A DNA stretch of 14,489 nucleotides from an uncultured Saprospiraceae bacterium (GTDB lineage: Bacteria; Bacteroidota; Bacteroidia; Chitinophagales; Saprospiraceae). The position numbers were made by a program, and so were the translations under genes. Under the pieces are notes generated by a model. The model saw only the letters and a list, made by a program, of their open reading frames with translations. It made no database searches and was not told the DNA's origin. Below, piece by piece: positions 7,439 to 14,489 of the stretch (the first letter of the stretch is position 1; each line of letters begins with the position of its first letter). The stretch spans positions 1 to 14,489 of the forward strand of contig CALLAG010000140.1 of NCBI GenBank assembly GCA_938002705.1, given 5' to 3'.

Positions 7439-9817
7439 GTGCAACATAAGATAGAATATACAGAACGAGAAGGTCATCCGATTGAGATGACGAGATTTGA
7501 ACTAACAGATACTTATCTCGAATGTCAAGATAGCAGTGATCTTATAATGAGGGTCTACTTTATATCAGATGATATTCTGAGATTTAGATATGCTATAGAT
7601 GGTCGTTTTGATGCTGATTTCTCATATGCATTGGATACGGATTATAACCCTACTAAGGCTACTGTCAGCTTAGAAGATCAAGGTGCTTACTTAGTGCTAC
7701 ATACAGCGACTTTAGATTGTAGAATTGATAAGAATGGATTCGGGACGACGATCACCGACAAAGATGGCAATGTTCTTAATCAGGATGAGAAGGGATTCCA
7801 CTGGGAAAAAAATCATGAGTACGGTGGCTACATCGTACAGATGACTAAGGTGATGCAGACTAAGGAAGCTTTCTATGGCCTCGGCGATAAGCCTACAGAT
7901 CTTAATATCGCTGGTAAGAGATTTACTAACTGGGGTACTGACGAGTATGGATTCCATAAGGATACAGATCCCATTTATAAAAGTATACCCATCTATTATG
8001 GATTGCATAATGGTATAGGCTACGGCATGTTTTTCGATAATACTTTCCAAGCCTACTTCGATTTTGGTAAGGAGAGAACAGATGTCGTCAGTTTCTGGGC
8101 ACAAGGCGGTGAGATGAATTATTATTTTATCGCAGGACCTAAGCTTATAGATGTATGTAAGAGATATACTTTGCTTACAGGTACGCCAGAGATGCCACCA
8201 TTATGGTCATTAGGCTATCAGCAATGTAAGTGGAGTTACTACCCAGAGTCACAGGTCAAGGAGATATGCACTAAGATGAGAGAGTACCAGATTCCTTGTG
8301 ATGCGATATATCTTGACATAGATTATATGGACGGCTGGAGATGTTTCACTTGGGATAAAGAAAGATTCCCTGACCCTAAGCGTATGGTCGACGAGCTTAA
8401 GGCTGACGGCTTTAAGACGATGGTCATTATAGATCCAGGTATCAAAATAGATAAGAACTATAGCATATTCACAGAAGGATTAGAGAAAGGATATTTCTGT
8501 AAGAGAGTAGATGGGCATTACGTAGAAGGAAAAGTATGGCCAGGCGAATGTTACTTTCCAGATTTTACAAGACCAGAAGTAAGAGAGTGGTGGGCTGATC
8601 TTTACGAAGATCTCATCAATAATATAGGTGTAGCAGGCGTGTGGAATGATATGAACGAGCCAGCACTATTTGAGGTGCCTAGTAAGACCTTCCCTATGGA
8701 TGTCATGCATGATTATGATGGTCATCCTACCAGTCACAGAAAAGCACATAATATATACGGCATGCAGATGGCAAGAGCTACTGCAGAAGGTGTCAAGAAG
8801 CACAATAATGGTAAGCGATCACTCATCATTACAAGATCAGGATACTCAGGCTTACAGAGATATTCTAGTGTATGGTCAGGAGATAATATCGCAAGCTGGG
8901 AGCATCTATGGATAGCAGATGTGCAAGCACAGCGATTAGCGATTTCTGGTATATCATTTAATGGATCTGATATCGGAGGATTTATAGAACAACCTACTGG
9001 AGAATTATTTGTCAGATGGATACAGCTTGGAATCTTTCATCCATTCTGTCGCGTGCACTCCTCAGGTGATCATGGTGATCAGGAGCCTTGGTCATTCGGT
9101 GATGAGTATGCCACACTATTTAAGAAGTTTGTCGAGTTAAGATATCAGATATTACCTTATCTATATACATCGTTCTATGATTATCATAAGAACGGAACAC
9201 CTATGTTACAACCATTGGTATTCTTTGACCAATCTGATGCGTCTAACATTGATAGAGATCATGAGTTCCTCTGTGGATCACAGATGCTCGTATGTCCTGT
9301 CGCTAAAGAAAAAGAACTTATCACAAAGGTTTATTTGCCTTCCGGCGAATGGTATGATTACTGGAACAAGTCATTACATAAGGGTGGCCAAGAAGTACCT
9401 GTAACTACAAGCTTAGAGACTGTACCACTATTTATAAAAGCAGGCGCTATCGTACCTATGTATCCGATACAACAATATGTAGGGGAGAAACAATTCGATA
9501 CAGTAACAATGGATGCTTACTATCTCAATGGAGAAGAAGAAAGCCAATACTACGAAGATGCACATGACAACTATGATTACGAGTCAGGCGGGTATCGACT
9601 TGCAAGATTACATTATTCAGGTTCTGGTAACGGAGTGACTATTTCTCAGAATATAGAAGGAAACTTTGATGCGCCATATAAGAATTATACTTTCAATTTT
9701 ATAGGAATCCCATTCAAGATCAATAAGGTCGTCTGCGATAATGTGGACATTACCATTGACATTGATACTAAAACGTTTACCGTACCTTATAATTTTTCTC
9801 ATATAGAAATATCATAA
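7439..9817 (+). CDS. GH31 family alpha-glucosidase, cytoplasmic
   Basis: A retaining glycoside hydrolase that most likely releases glucose from the non-reducing ends of alpha-glucosides such as maltodextrins. Its 792 residues contain an N-terminal beta domain (about 1-245) and a (beta/alpha)8 barrel opening with PPLWSLGYQQCKWSYYP. DIDYMDGWRCFTWD (293-306) helps form the sugar pocket. The nucleophile is D404 in WNDMNEP, and the acid/base is D482 in VWSGDN. SDIGGF (510-515) and RVHSSGD are further family motifs. A C-terminal beta domain follows from about 640. No signal peptide is visible, so it probably acts in the cytoplasm on glycogen-derived chains. The start is GTG at 7439, because no in-frame ATG lies between the upstream stop at 7400-7402 and residue 17. 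The ATG at 7487 is the alternative and would trim part of the N-terminal domain. Substrate choice (glucosidase, xylosidase or glucan lyase) is not certain from motifs; neighbours favour alpha-glucosidase. Confidence 0.92.
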   Translation: MQHKIEYTEREGHPIEMTRFELTDTYLECQDSSDLIMRVYFISDDILRFRYAIDGRFDADFSYALDTDYNPTKATVSLEDQGAYLVLHTATLDCRIDKNGFGTTITDKDGNVLNQDEKGFHWEKNHEYGGYIVQMTKVMQTKEAFYGLGDKPTDLNIAGKRFTNWGTDEYGFHKDTDPIYKSIPIYYGLHNGIGYGMFFDNTFQAYFDFGKERTDVVSFWAQGGEMNYYFIAGPKLIDVCKRYTLLTGTPEMPPLWSLGYQQCKWSYYPESQVKEICTKMREYQIPCDAIYLDIDYMDGWRCFTWDKERFPDPKRMVDELKADGFKTMVIIDPGIKIDKNYSIFTEGLEKGYFCKRVDGHYVEGKVWPGECYFPDFTRPEVREWWADLYEDLINNIGVAGVWNDMNEPALFEVPSKTFPMDVMHDYDGHPTSHRKAHNIYGMQMARATAEGVKKHNNGKRSLIITRSGYSGLQRYSSVWSGDNIASWEHLWIADVQAQRLAISGISFNGSDIGGFIEQPTGELFVRWIQLGIFHPFCRVHSSGDHGDQEPWSFGDEYATLFKKFVELRYQILPYLYTSFYDYHKNGTPMLQPLVFFDQSDASNIDRDHEFLCGSQMLVCPVAKEKELITKVYLPSGEWYDYWNKSLHKGGQEVPVTTSLETVPLFIKAGAIVPMYPIQQYVGEKQFDTVTMDAYYLNGEEESQYYEDAHDNYDYESGGYRLARLHYSGSGNGVTISQNIEGNFDAPYKNYTFNFIGIPFKINKVVCDNVDITIDIDTKTFTVPYNFSHIEIS

Positions 9818-9969
9818 CTGAATATACTTAGATACTCTTAAGTACCATGTGTGCCGGACAAGTTTTATATGATAGTAAATATTATAAGACATAGTTGTCA
9901 CTTATCCAAGCGTATATTACCATATCAGATCTATTAATTATTTACATTTACAGTATAATAAATTAGATA

Positions 9970-10434
9970 ATGACTAAGACTATCACAATCTCACTAGCAG
10001 TTATATTCTGTACGCTGGTAATTATATTTAGCTCATGCGGTGAGCCAGAAGAACCTATGGAGCTGACAGGTATATCGAGTGATTTTGATATCGTAGGAAG
10101 ATGGAATTTTCAAGTAGTATCAGGTACTGGCGTCATTACAGGTGTTCCACAATCGAGTACTGATGAGAACCCTACTGGTTTTGTAGAATTTTTAGAAGGA
10201 GGGATTGGATACTCTGATTTTGGTATTGAGCTACTGAATAGGCCGTATGAATTACAAGATTCTATAACATGGTCTAGACCGACTTCAGATACCTTAATAT
10301 TAAAGAAGATAAGTGAACCTAATCCCGATGTATGGCACATTATAGGTGCCAATGCCACAGAAATTAACGCCGAGTGGCCAATAGAAATAGCAGGAAATAC
10401 CGCCACATTAAATGCCAAACTTACAAAGGAATAA
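9970..10434 (+). CDS. Small lipoprotein, possibly lipocalin-like
   Basis: The 154-residue protein starts with a lipoprotein signal: a short basic N-terminus, a hydrophobic core (about 6-20) and the lipobox FSSC with C23 as the lipidated residue. The mature part opens GEPEEPMEL, an acidic run right after the cysteine. This resembles the lipoprotein export signals that send Bacteroidota lipoproteins to the cell surface, so surface exposure is plausible but unproven. DIVGRWNFQVVSG (40-52) resembles the first strand of small lipocalin-like domains, which often begin with a G-x-W motif. The rest looks beta-rich. The codon use resembles its neighbours. It lies 152 bases after the GH31 gene and ends convergently with crcB, 40 bases away, so it is probably its own unit. 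I do not recognise a specific family or ligand. Confidence 0.75.
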   Translation: MTKTITISLAVIFCTLVIIFSSCGEPEEPMELTGISSDFDIVGRWNFQVVSGTGVITGVPQSSTDENPTGFVEFLEGGIGYSDFGIELLNRPYELQDSITWSRPTSDTLILKKISEPNPDVWHIIGANATEINAEWPIEIAGNTATLNAKLTKE

Positions 10435-10474
10435 TACTTACTGCTTGCTACAACTGGATGCTCTCAGTAATCTG

Positions 10475-10846
10475 TTATTTCAGAATCTGAGAACCCATAT
10501 ATATGCCTGCCCCGATAGCTAATACACAACTAACGACACTCATCAATACATAGAGTAGCGATAGGCCATAACTTCCTGATTCTATCAGCTGGAATGTCTC
10601 AGCGGAGAAAGTACTAAATGTACTGAAACCACCACAAAAACCAACAACCCAGAATAGTCTGCTATTGTAATGGTCAGATTTAAATAAGAAATACGATATT
10701 AGAAATCCCAATATAAGGCTACTTACAATATTGGCTGCTAAGGTCTGATATGGAAAGCCTTTAGAAGAAGGCGATATCATCAGGCTAAGTGCATATCTAC
10801 ACAGAGCACCTAAGCCACCACCTACGAAGACATACAATACATGCAT
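10475..10846 (-). CDS. crcB: CrcB/Fluc fluoride ion channel
   Basis: A small dual-topology membrane channel that exports fluoride and protects cells from its toxicity; it works as an antiparallel dimer. The 123-residue protein has four hydrophobic helices. It carries GGGLGALCRY (9-18), an asparagine in LAANIVSS (N39), and GFCGGFSTFSTF (69-80), which includes the phenylalanine box and the serine/threonine track lining the pore. The first Thr of the usual GG-x-TTFST pattern is Ser here, a common-looking variation. The ATG at 10846-10844 overlaps the stop of the upstream transferase gene as TGATG, so translation is probably coupled. A TTG one codon earlier (10849) is also in frame but less likely. 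I see no fluoride riboswitch, as there is no room between the two genes. The pairing with a WecA-like enzyme is not functionally obvious. Confidence 0.95.
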   Translation of the reverse strand: MHVLYVFVGGGLGALCRYALSLMISPSSKGFPYQTLAANIVSSLILGFLISYFLFKSDHYNSRLFWVVGFCGGFSTFSTFSAETFQLIESGSYGLSLLYVLMSVVSCVLAIGAGIYMGSQILK

Positions 10847-11940
10847 CAAGCCGTCTTTTTTAGTTTTTGCTTATTATTCCTATTCGCTCGTATAAGTTGT
10901 ACTACAAGGACTAGCAGAGATGCTATAACTAACAAGGCTAATAATAAAATCAACGATCCTAATGACTGGAACTTATAGACTAAGAAGATAAAGCCCAGAT
11001 TAACTAAGATTAATAAGGCAGTCACTTGCATATGACTATAGCCGATATCAAGGAGTAGATGATGTATGTGATTTCTATCAGGTCGGAACGGGGATTTTCC
11101 TTTCAGCATTCGTGATGTGAATACTCTTAATGTATCAAAAAGTGGAATAATTAGAATTCCGACTGCTATAGCGGGAGGAGACTCCACAGCATAGCGAGCA
11201 TATGGTGTATCCAAGATGAACTGATGATGCTCTATGAAGCTGATAGATAGTATAGAAGCCACTAATCCAACTAATAGTGACCCGGTATCTCCCATGAAAA
11301 TTTTGGCAGGTGTAATATTGTAATATAGAAAGGCAATCACGGAACCAGCTAACGCAAAGGATATAGATGCGAGTTCTATTCTTTCTACCATATAGAACCA
11401 TGTCCCAAATGTAACGGCCATTAAGATACCTATACTGCCCGCCAGGCCATTAACGCCGTCTATTAGATTAAAAGCATTTATAATAATGATAATTATAAAT
11501 AGTGTCACAGCAATACTTAGTAATATGGGCAGCTCAGTAATACCGAAAATGCCATAAAAACTCGTAATTCTGAGCTTAGAGAAAAATATCAATATACATG
11601 CGGCGAATATCTGACCTAAGATCTTACGATTAGCCGATACAGGATCGATATCATCTTTAGCGCCTATAAGGAATATGATAATACAAGCACACAATATATA
11701 TTGTAGATCTCCGAAATATCGGAATGGCGTCCATAGAATGATAGAGAATATCGTCCCTGCGAATATAGCAATACCACCTAATGAGGGCGTACTTACACTA
11801 TGTGCACGCCGGTCACCAGGCTCATCGACTAACTCTTTCTTTCTCGCTACACTTATAATAGAGGGTATCGCAAAAAAGGTTAGTAGAAAAGAAGTAATAA
11901 ATGCCAGTACAATATCATACATATCAAAAAAAAGCTTCAA
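10846..11940 (-). CDS. WecA/TagO-like undecaprenyl-phosphate sugar-1-phosphate transferase
   Basis: An MraY-superfamily integral membrane enzyme that moves a sugar-1-phosphate, probably GlcNAc-1-phosphate, from a UDP-sugar onto undecaprenyl phosphate on the inner face of the cytoplasmic membrane, starting a surface polysaccharide. The 364 residues form about ten to eleven hydrophobic helices. Family signs are RRAHSVSTPSLGGIAIF (44-60), the DD pair at D96/D97 in LIGAKDDID, INAFNLIDGVNGLAG (154-168), KIFMGDTGS (213-221) and RPDRNHIHHLLLDIG (286-300). The HIHH motif and the shortened loops favour the WecA/TagO branch over MraY, which sits in the dcw cluster. The C-terminus is basic (RANRNNKQKLKK). 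The ATG at 11940 is chosen; M7 is an alternative. Its stop overlaps the crcB start. It is transcribed divergently from uppS across a 293-base gap. Confidence 0.93.
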   Translation of the reverse strand: MKLFFDMYDIVLAFITSFLLTFFAIPSIISVARKKELVDEPGDRRAHSVSTPSLGGIAIFAGTIFSIILWTPFRYFGDLQYILCACIIIFLIGAKDDIDPVSANRKILGQIFAACILIFFSKLRITSFYGIFGITELPILLSIAVTLFIIIIIINAFNLIDGVNGLAGSIGILMAVTFGTWFYMVERIELASISFALAGSVIAFLYYNITPAKIFMGDTGSLLVGLVASILSISFIEHHQFILDTPYARYAVESPPAIAVGILIIPLFDTLRVFTSRMLKGKSPFRPDRNHIHHLLLDIGYSHMQVTALLILVNLGFIFLVYKFQSLGSLILLLALLVIASLLVLVVQLIRANRNNKQKLKKTA

Positions 11941-12233
11941 AGTGATTTTCTATATCACCTCATTATTTTAGATATGGAAATAACCATTATCTAAGATGAA
12001 GATAAGAGTTATACTTTGATATAATAACATATAGGTATATGATATACACTGTGAGAGGATATTGGATATATAGACTATTTGATACTAAGTGTATCTCAAG
12101 TGACATATCTAAGACTAATTAATATGATAGAACTATAGAGTATTAAATACCCTCTAATATTACTTTTGTAAATTAGCGTGCTACTTGTAAGAGCAGCCTC
12201 TAAGGCCAAGAACAGTATTTTTTATAAAGAAAT
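11941..12233. other. Divergent intergenic region between the WecA-like gene and uppS
   Basis: There is no gene in this AT-rich gap. It holds GTGAT-tttctat-ATCAC (11942-11958), directly before the minus-strand start. It also holds a 6-bp hairpin, TTATCT-aagatga-AGATAA (11987-12005), and a wide inverted pair, ATACACT (12044-12050) with AGTGTAT (12088-12094). A clear promoter-like element is found only on the uppS side. No tRNA or small RNA is recognisable. Confidence 0.5.
12161..12168 (+). promoter_or_regulatory. Candidate -7 promoter element for uppS
   Basis: TACTTTTG is an exact match to the Bacteroidota -7 consensus TAnnTTTG, 65 bases before the uppS ATG. A matching TTTG at -33 is not present. 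The upstream 12130-12150 region is AT-rich. The position suits a leader of about 55-60 bases. Confidence 0.45.
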
Positions 12234-12971
12234 ATGACTTTTAAGGATCAAATAGACTTATCAAAGCTTCCAGAACACATAGCAGTGATCATGGATGGTA
12301 ATGGTCGATGGGCCAAGACTCATGGTAAGCCAAGGATATTCGGACATCGTAATGGTGTCAAAGCAGTAAGAGAGATATCAGAAGGTGCAGCAGAGATAGG
12401 TATCAAGTATCTGACTCTATATGCTTTCTCTACAGAAAACTGGAATCGACCACAATTAGAAGTAGATGCTCTCATGACCTTACTGGTCTCTACAGTTAGA
12501 AATGAGCTTAAGACGCTTAACAAAAATAGTATCAGACTCAATGCCATCGGAGATCTCAGCAGATTACCTCCTAAGACATATAAGACCTTAATGGAAGGTA
12601 TAGAGGATACACGTAATAATGATAGGATGACCCTGACATTAGCTCTGAACTATAGTGCCCGATGGGAGCTTACTGAAGTTGTAAGAAATGTAGCTCATGA
12701 TGTCAAGCAAGGGAAACTTAACATCGCAGATATCAATGACTCAGTCATACAGGCAGCACTGACCACTCACGATATGCCAGATCCAGAACTGATGATAAGA
12801 ACCAGCGGAGAACAACGTATCAGCAATTATCTATTATGGCAGCTCGCGTATGCAGAATTATACTTTACGGATACATTCTGGCCTGACTTTAATAAGGAAG
12901 AATTATATAAGGCTCTAGTGGATTATCAGGGCCGTGAGCGTAGATTCGGGCAGATATCAGAGCAATTGTAA
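12234..12971 (+). CDS. uppS: Undecaprenyl diphosphate synthase (isoprenyl transferase)
   Basis: A cis-prenyltransferase that adds eight isopentenyl units to farnesyl diphosphate. This makes the C55 lipid carrier used for peptidoglycan and surface polysaccharides. The 245 residues carry the family motifs in order: HIAVIMDGNGRWAK (15-28) with catalytic D21 and the diphosphate-binding GNGRW, FGHRNG (36-41), TLYAFSTENWNRP (61-73), and PELMIRTSGEQRISN (184-198) with R189, E193, R195 and S197. The metal-binding glutamate is E208 in AYAELYF. The length is typical. The enzyme is cytoplasmic and sits on the membrane face. It is followed after 144 bases by bamA, as in many Bacteroidota. The ATG at 12234 lies about 20 residues before the catalytic aspartate, a usual spacing. 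Confidence 0.97.
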   Translation: MTFKDQIDLSKLPEHIAVIMDGNGRWAKTHGKPRIFGHRNGVKAVREISEGAAEIGIKYLTLYAFSTENWNRPQLEVDALMTLLVSTVRNELKTLNKNSIRLNAIGDLSRLPPKTYKTLMEGIEDTRNNDRMTLTLALNYSARWELTEVVRNVAHDVKQGKLNIADINDSVIQAALTTHDMPDPELMIRTSGEQRISNYLLWQLAYAELYFTDTFWPDFNKEELYKALVDYQGRERRFGQISEQL

Positions 12972-12984
12972 GCTTTAAGCTTAC
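12968..12984. repeat. Palindrome overlapping the uppS stop codon
   Basis: GTAAGCTT-T-AAGCTTAC is a perfect 17-base palindrome with one central base, and the uppS stop TAA lies inside it. In RNA it could form a stem of about six pairs. A run of five T lies about 12 bases further on, too distant for a standard terminator, but partial termination between uppS and bamA is possible. Confidence 0.5.
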
Positions 12985-13087
12985 GGAAAGAGCAATTTTT
13001 AAGCAATTATCTTGTTAATTAATAGACAAGCGTAGTATTAAACTTTAAAGAATCGTTAAAGCATTAAAAAACAAGCCCCAAAGAGTT

Positions 13088-13095
13088 TAGCTTTG
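13088..13095 (+). promoter_or_regulatory. Candidate -7 promoter element for bamA
   Basis: TAGCTTTG matches TAnnTTTG exactly, 20 bases before the bamA ATG. It would give a very short leader of about 13-15 bases. The same bases also pair as CAAAG-agtttag-CTTTG (13079-13095). No -33 TTTG is visible. It may let bamA be expressed apart from uppS. Confidence 0.35.
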
Positions 13096-13115
13096 CACCC
13101 CTTACATCAGATTTA

Positions 13116-14489
13116 ATGAATAAATACTTAATCCTACGAGCTCCTATCTTTTTGTTACTACTAGTAATGTATTCCTCAGGGGTATATGCTCAGATAGATA
13201 CAAGCAAGTATTCGACATTTGACTATAGTCAAAAAAGAACCTTCAATGTAGGTGGCATCGAGGTAGATGGCGCTAAATCCCGGGATCCAAACGCGATTAA
13301 GTCTATAGCTAAGTTACGTGAAGGGAAACAAATTACGATCCCAGGAGATGATATACCTAAAGCAATTAAGTCACTACTACGATTAGGCTTATTCGAAGAT
13401 GTAAAGATAGTACAGACTGATGTCCAAGGAGACCTCATCTTCTTAAAGATTATACTTATAGATAGGCCTACACTTTCTAGGTATAGCATAGAGGGCGAGT
13501 CAAAAAATAAACACTCAGATCTGACAGATATCATCGATAGGACTATCTCAAAAGGAAGTATCGTTACTGAAGATCTAAAAAATCTATTAGTCCTTCAGCT
13601 CGAGGAAAATTATATAGAAAAAGGATTTCTTGATGCAGAAGTCACCATAACAGAGAAAAAAGATGAAGTCAAAGACAACGCAGTCAGACTTATATTCAAA
13701 ATCGATAAAAAGGATCGTGTCAAAATAGCGAACATTACCATCTTAGGTAACTCCAAGTATACAGATGCTAAGCTCAAGAAAAAATTAAAAGACACTAAGC
13801 AAGCCGGTACACTATTTAAGAAATCTAAATTCGTCAAAGATGATTACGAGTTTGATAAGAAGAATCTTATCCAATTCTATAATTCTGGAGGTTATAGAGA
13901 TGCTGTAATAGTAGAGGATACTATGTGGAGATCTTTTAATGGTGATCTTAATATTGAATTGACAATAGATGAGGGAGATCGTTATTACTTTAGAAATATT
14001 ACTTGGAAGGGAAACTCTAAATATAAATCAGATTACCTCTCTAATGTATTAGGAATAGCTAAAGGTGATGTATATGATCCAGAGTTATTAGAGAAGAGAC
14101 TATCATTTAGTCTTGATGGAAGAGATATCTCATCATTATACTTAGATGATGGTTACTTATTCTTCAATGTAGATCCAGTAGAGATATCTGTAGAGAACGA
14201 CTCTATAGATCTGGAGATGCAGATGTATGAAGGTGCACAGGCAACTATTGCTAATGTCAATATCTATGGTAATGATAGAACACACGAGCACGTCATCAGA
14301 AGAGAATTAAGAACAGAGCCAGGTGACAAATTCAGTAGAACGAATATCATCAGATCTAATAGAGCTGTAACGAACCTAGGATACTTTAATCCAGAAACTT
14401 TCGATATACAGACGCCAGTCAATCAGGCAAATGGAACTGTGGATATTAACTATACAGTAGAAGAAAGACCTTCTGATCAGCTTGAGTTA
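13116..14489 (+). CDS. bamA: BamA/Omp85 outer-membrane assembly protein, N-terminal part (cut by right edge)
   Basis: The central subunit of the BAM complex, which folds and inserts beta-barrel proteins into the outer membrane. The window holds the first 458 residues with no stop. The barrel, expected to need a further 350-400 residues, lies outside. A signal peptide (1-25) has a hydrophobic core, FLLLLVMYSSG, and likely cleavage after VYA. Five POTRA domains follow at about 43-116, 117-200, 201-288, 289-372 and 374-452. They are recognisable by repeated patterns such as VGGIEVDG, ITILGNSKYTD, ITWKGNSKYKS and VNIYGNDRT, and by GLFEDV, GYRDAV, GYLFFNV and GYFNPE near domain ends. Five POTRAs match BamA rather than TamA (three) or FhaC-type proteins (two). 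The ATG at 13116 is chosen because the signal peptide begins there. The gene follows uppS; in related genomes OmpH/Skp-like chaperone genes often come next. Confidence 0.95.
   Translation, partial: MNKYLILRAPIFLLLLVMYSSGVYAQIDTSKYSTFDYSQKRTFNVGGIEVDGAKSRDPNAIKSIAKLREGKQITIPGDDIPKAIKSLLRLGLFEDVKIVQTDVQGDLIFLKIILIDRPTLSRYSIEGESKNKHSDLTDIIDRTISKGSIVTEDLKNLLVLQLEENYIEKGFLDAEVTITEKKDEVKDNAVRLIFKIDKKDRVKIANITILGNSKYTDAKLKKKLKDTKQAGTLFKKSKFVKDDYEFDKKNLIQFYNSGGYRDAVIVEDTMWRSFNGDLNIELTIDEGDRYYFRNITWKGNSKYKSDYLSNVLGIAKGDVYDPELLEKRLSFSLDGRDISSLYLDDGYLFFNVDPVEISVENDSIDLEMQMYEGAQATIANVNIYGNDRTHEHVIRRELRTEPGDKFSRTNIIRSNRAVTNLGYFNPETFDIQTPVNQANGTVDINYTVEERPSDQLEL

Noticed and set aside
7712..8104. Minus-strand open frame of 130 codons inside the GH31 gene
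   Set aside because: It lies wholly opposite a conserved part of the alpha-glucosidase, has no recognisable features and is explained by codon composition.
10435..10474. Bidirectional terminator between the lipoprotein gene and crcB
   Set aside because: Only a weak pair (TTACTG with CAGTAA, more than 20 bases apart) is present, and there is no T tract in either direction.
10847..10849. TTG as the crcB start
   Set aside because: The next codon is ATG, which gives a classical TGATG coupling with the upstream gene and a normal CrcB N-terminus, so ATG at 10846 is preferred.

Overview
The window looks like the chromosome of a low-GC member of the Bacteroidota. The grounds are: uppS followed directly by bamA, a common arrangement in that phylum; no clear Shine-Dalgarno sequences; several gene-proximal matches to the Bacteroidota -7 promoter element TAnnTTTG; and a small lipoprotein with an acidic stretch right after its lipidated cysteine. 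A Saprospiria-like lineage is possible, but I cannot resolve it from sequence alone.

Layout: (1) Positions 1-525, minus strand: N-terminal part of an uncharacterised two-helix membrane protein that runs off the left edge. (2) 758-2185, minus: an ATPase_2/DUF234 protein, a P-loop ATPase with a C-terminal PD-(D/E)XK-like domain. (3) 2186-2728: a 543-base AT-rich non-coding region. It holds a 53-bp tandem repeat whose units form regularly spaced inverted repeats with one compensated base change, and then further perfect inverted repeats. (4) 2729-7352, plus: a tightly coupled glycogen synthesis operon, glgB-glgA-glgC, with overlapping stop and start codons. (5) 7439-9817, plus: a cytoplasmic GH31 alpha-glucosidase beginning with GTG. 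(6) 9970-10434, plus: a lipoprotein with a possible lipocalin-like domain. (7) 10475-11940, minus: a WecA/TagO-like sugar-phosphate transferase coupled by TGATG to a CrcB/Fluc fluoride channel. (8) 12234-14489, plus: uppS, then bamA, which is cut by the right edge after five POTRA domains.

How the genes fit together: GlgC makes ADP-glucose, GlgA polymerises it and GlgB branches the polymer. The GH31 enzyme plausibly trims alpha-glucans in the same cytoplasmic pool. On the right, UppS makes undecaprenyl diphosphate. Its recycled monophosphate form is the substrate of the divergently transcribed WecA-like enzyme, and BamA serves the same envelope by inserting outer-membrane proteins. Most genes are ordinary core functions. 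The least explained part is the repeat array upstream of the ATPase gene, which resembles a multi-site operator or promoter.
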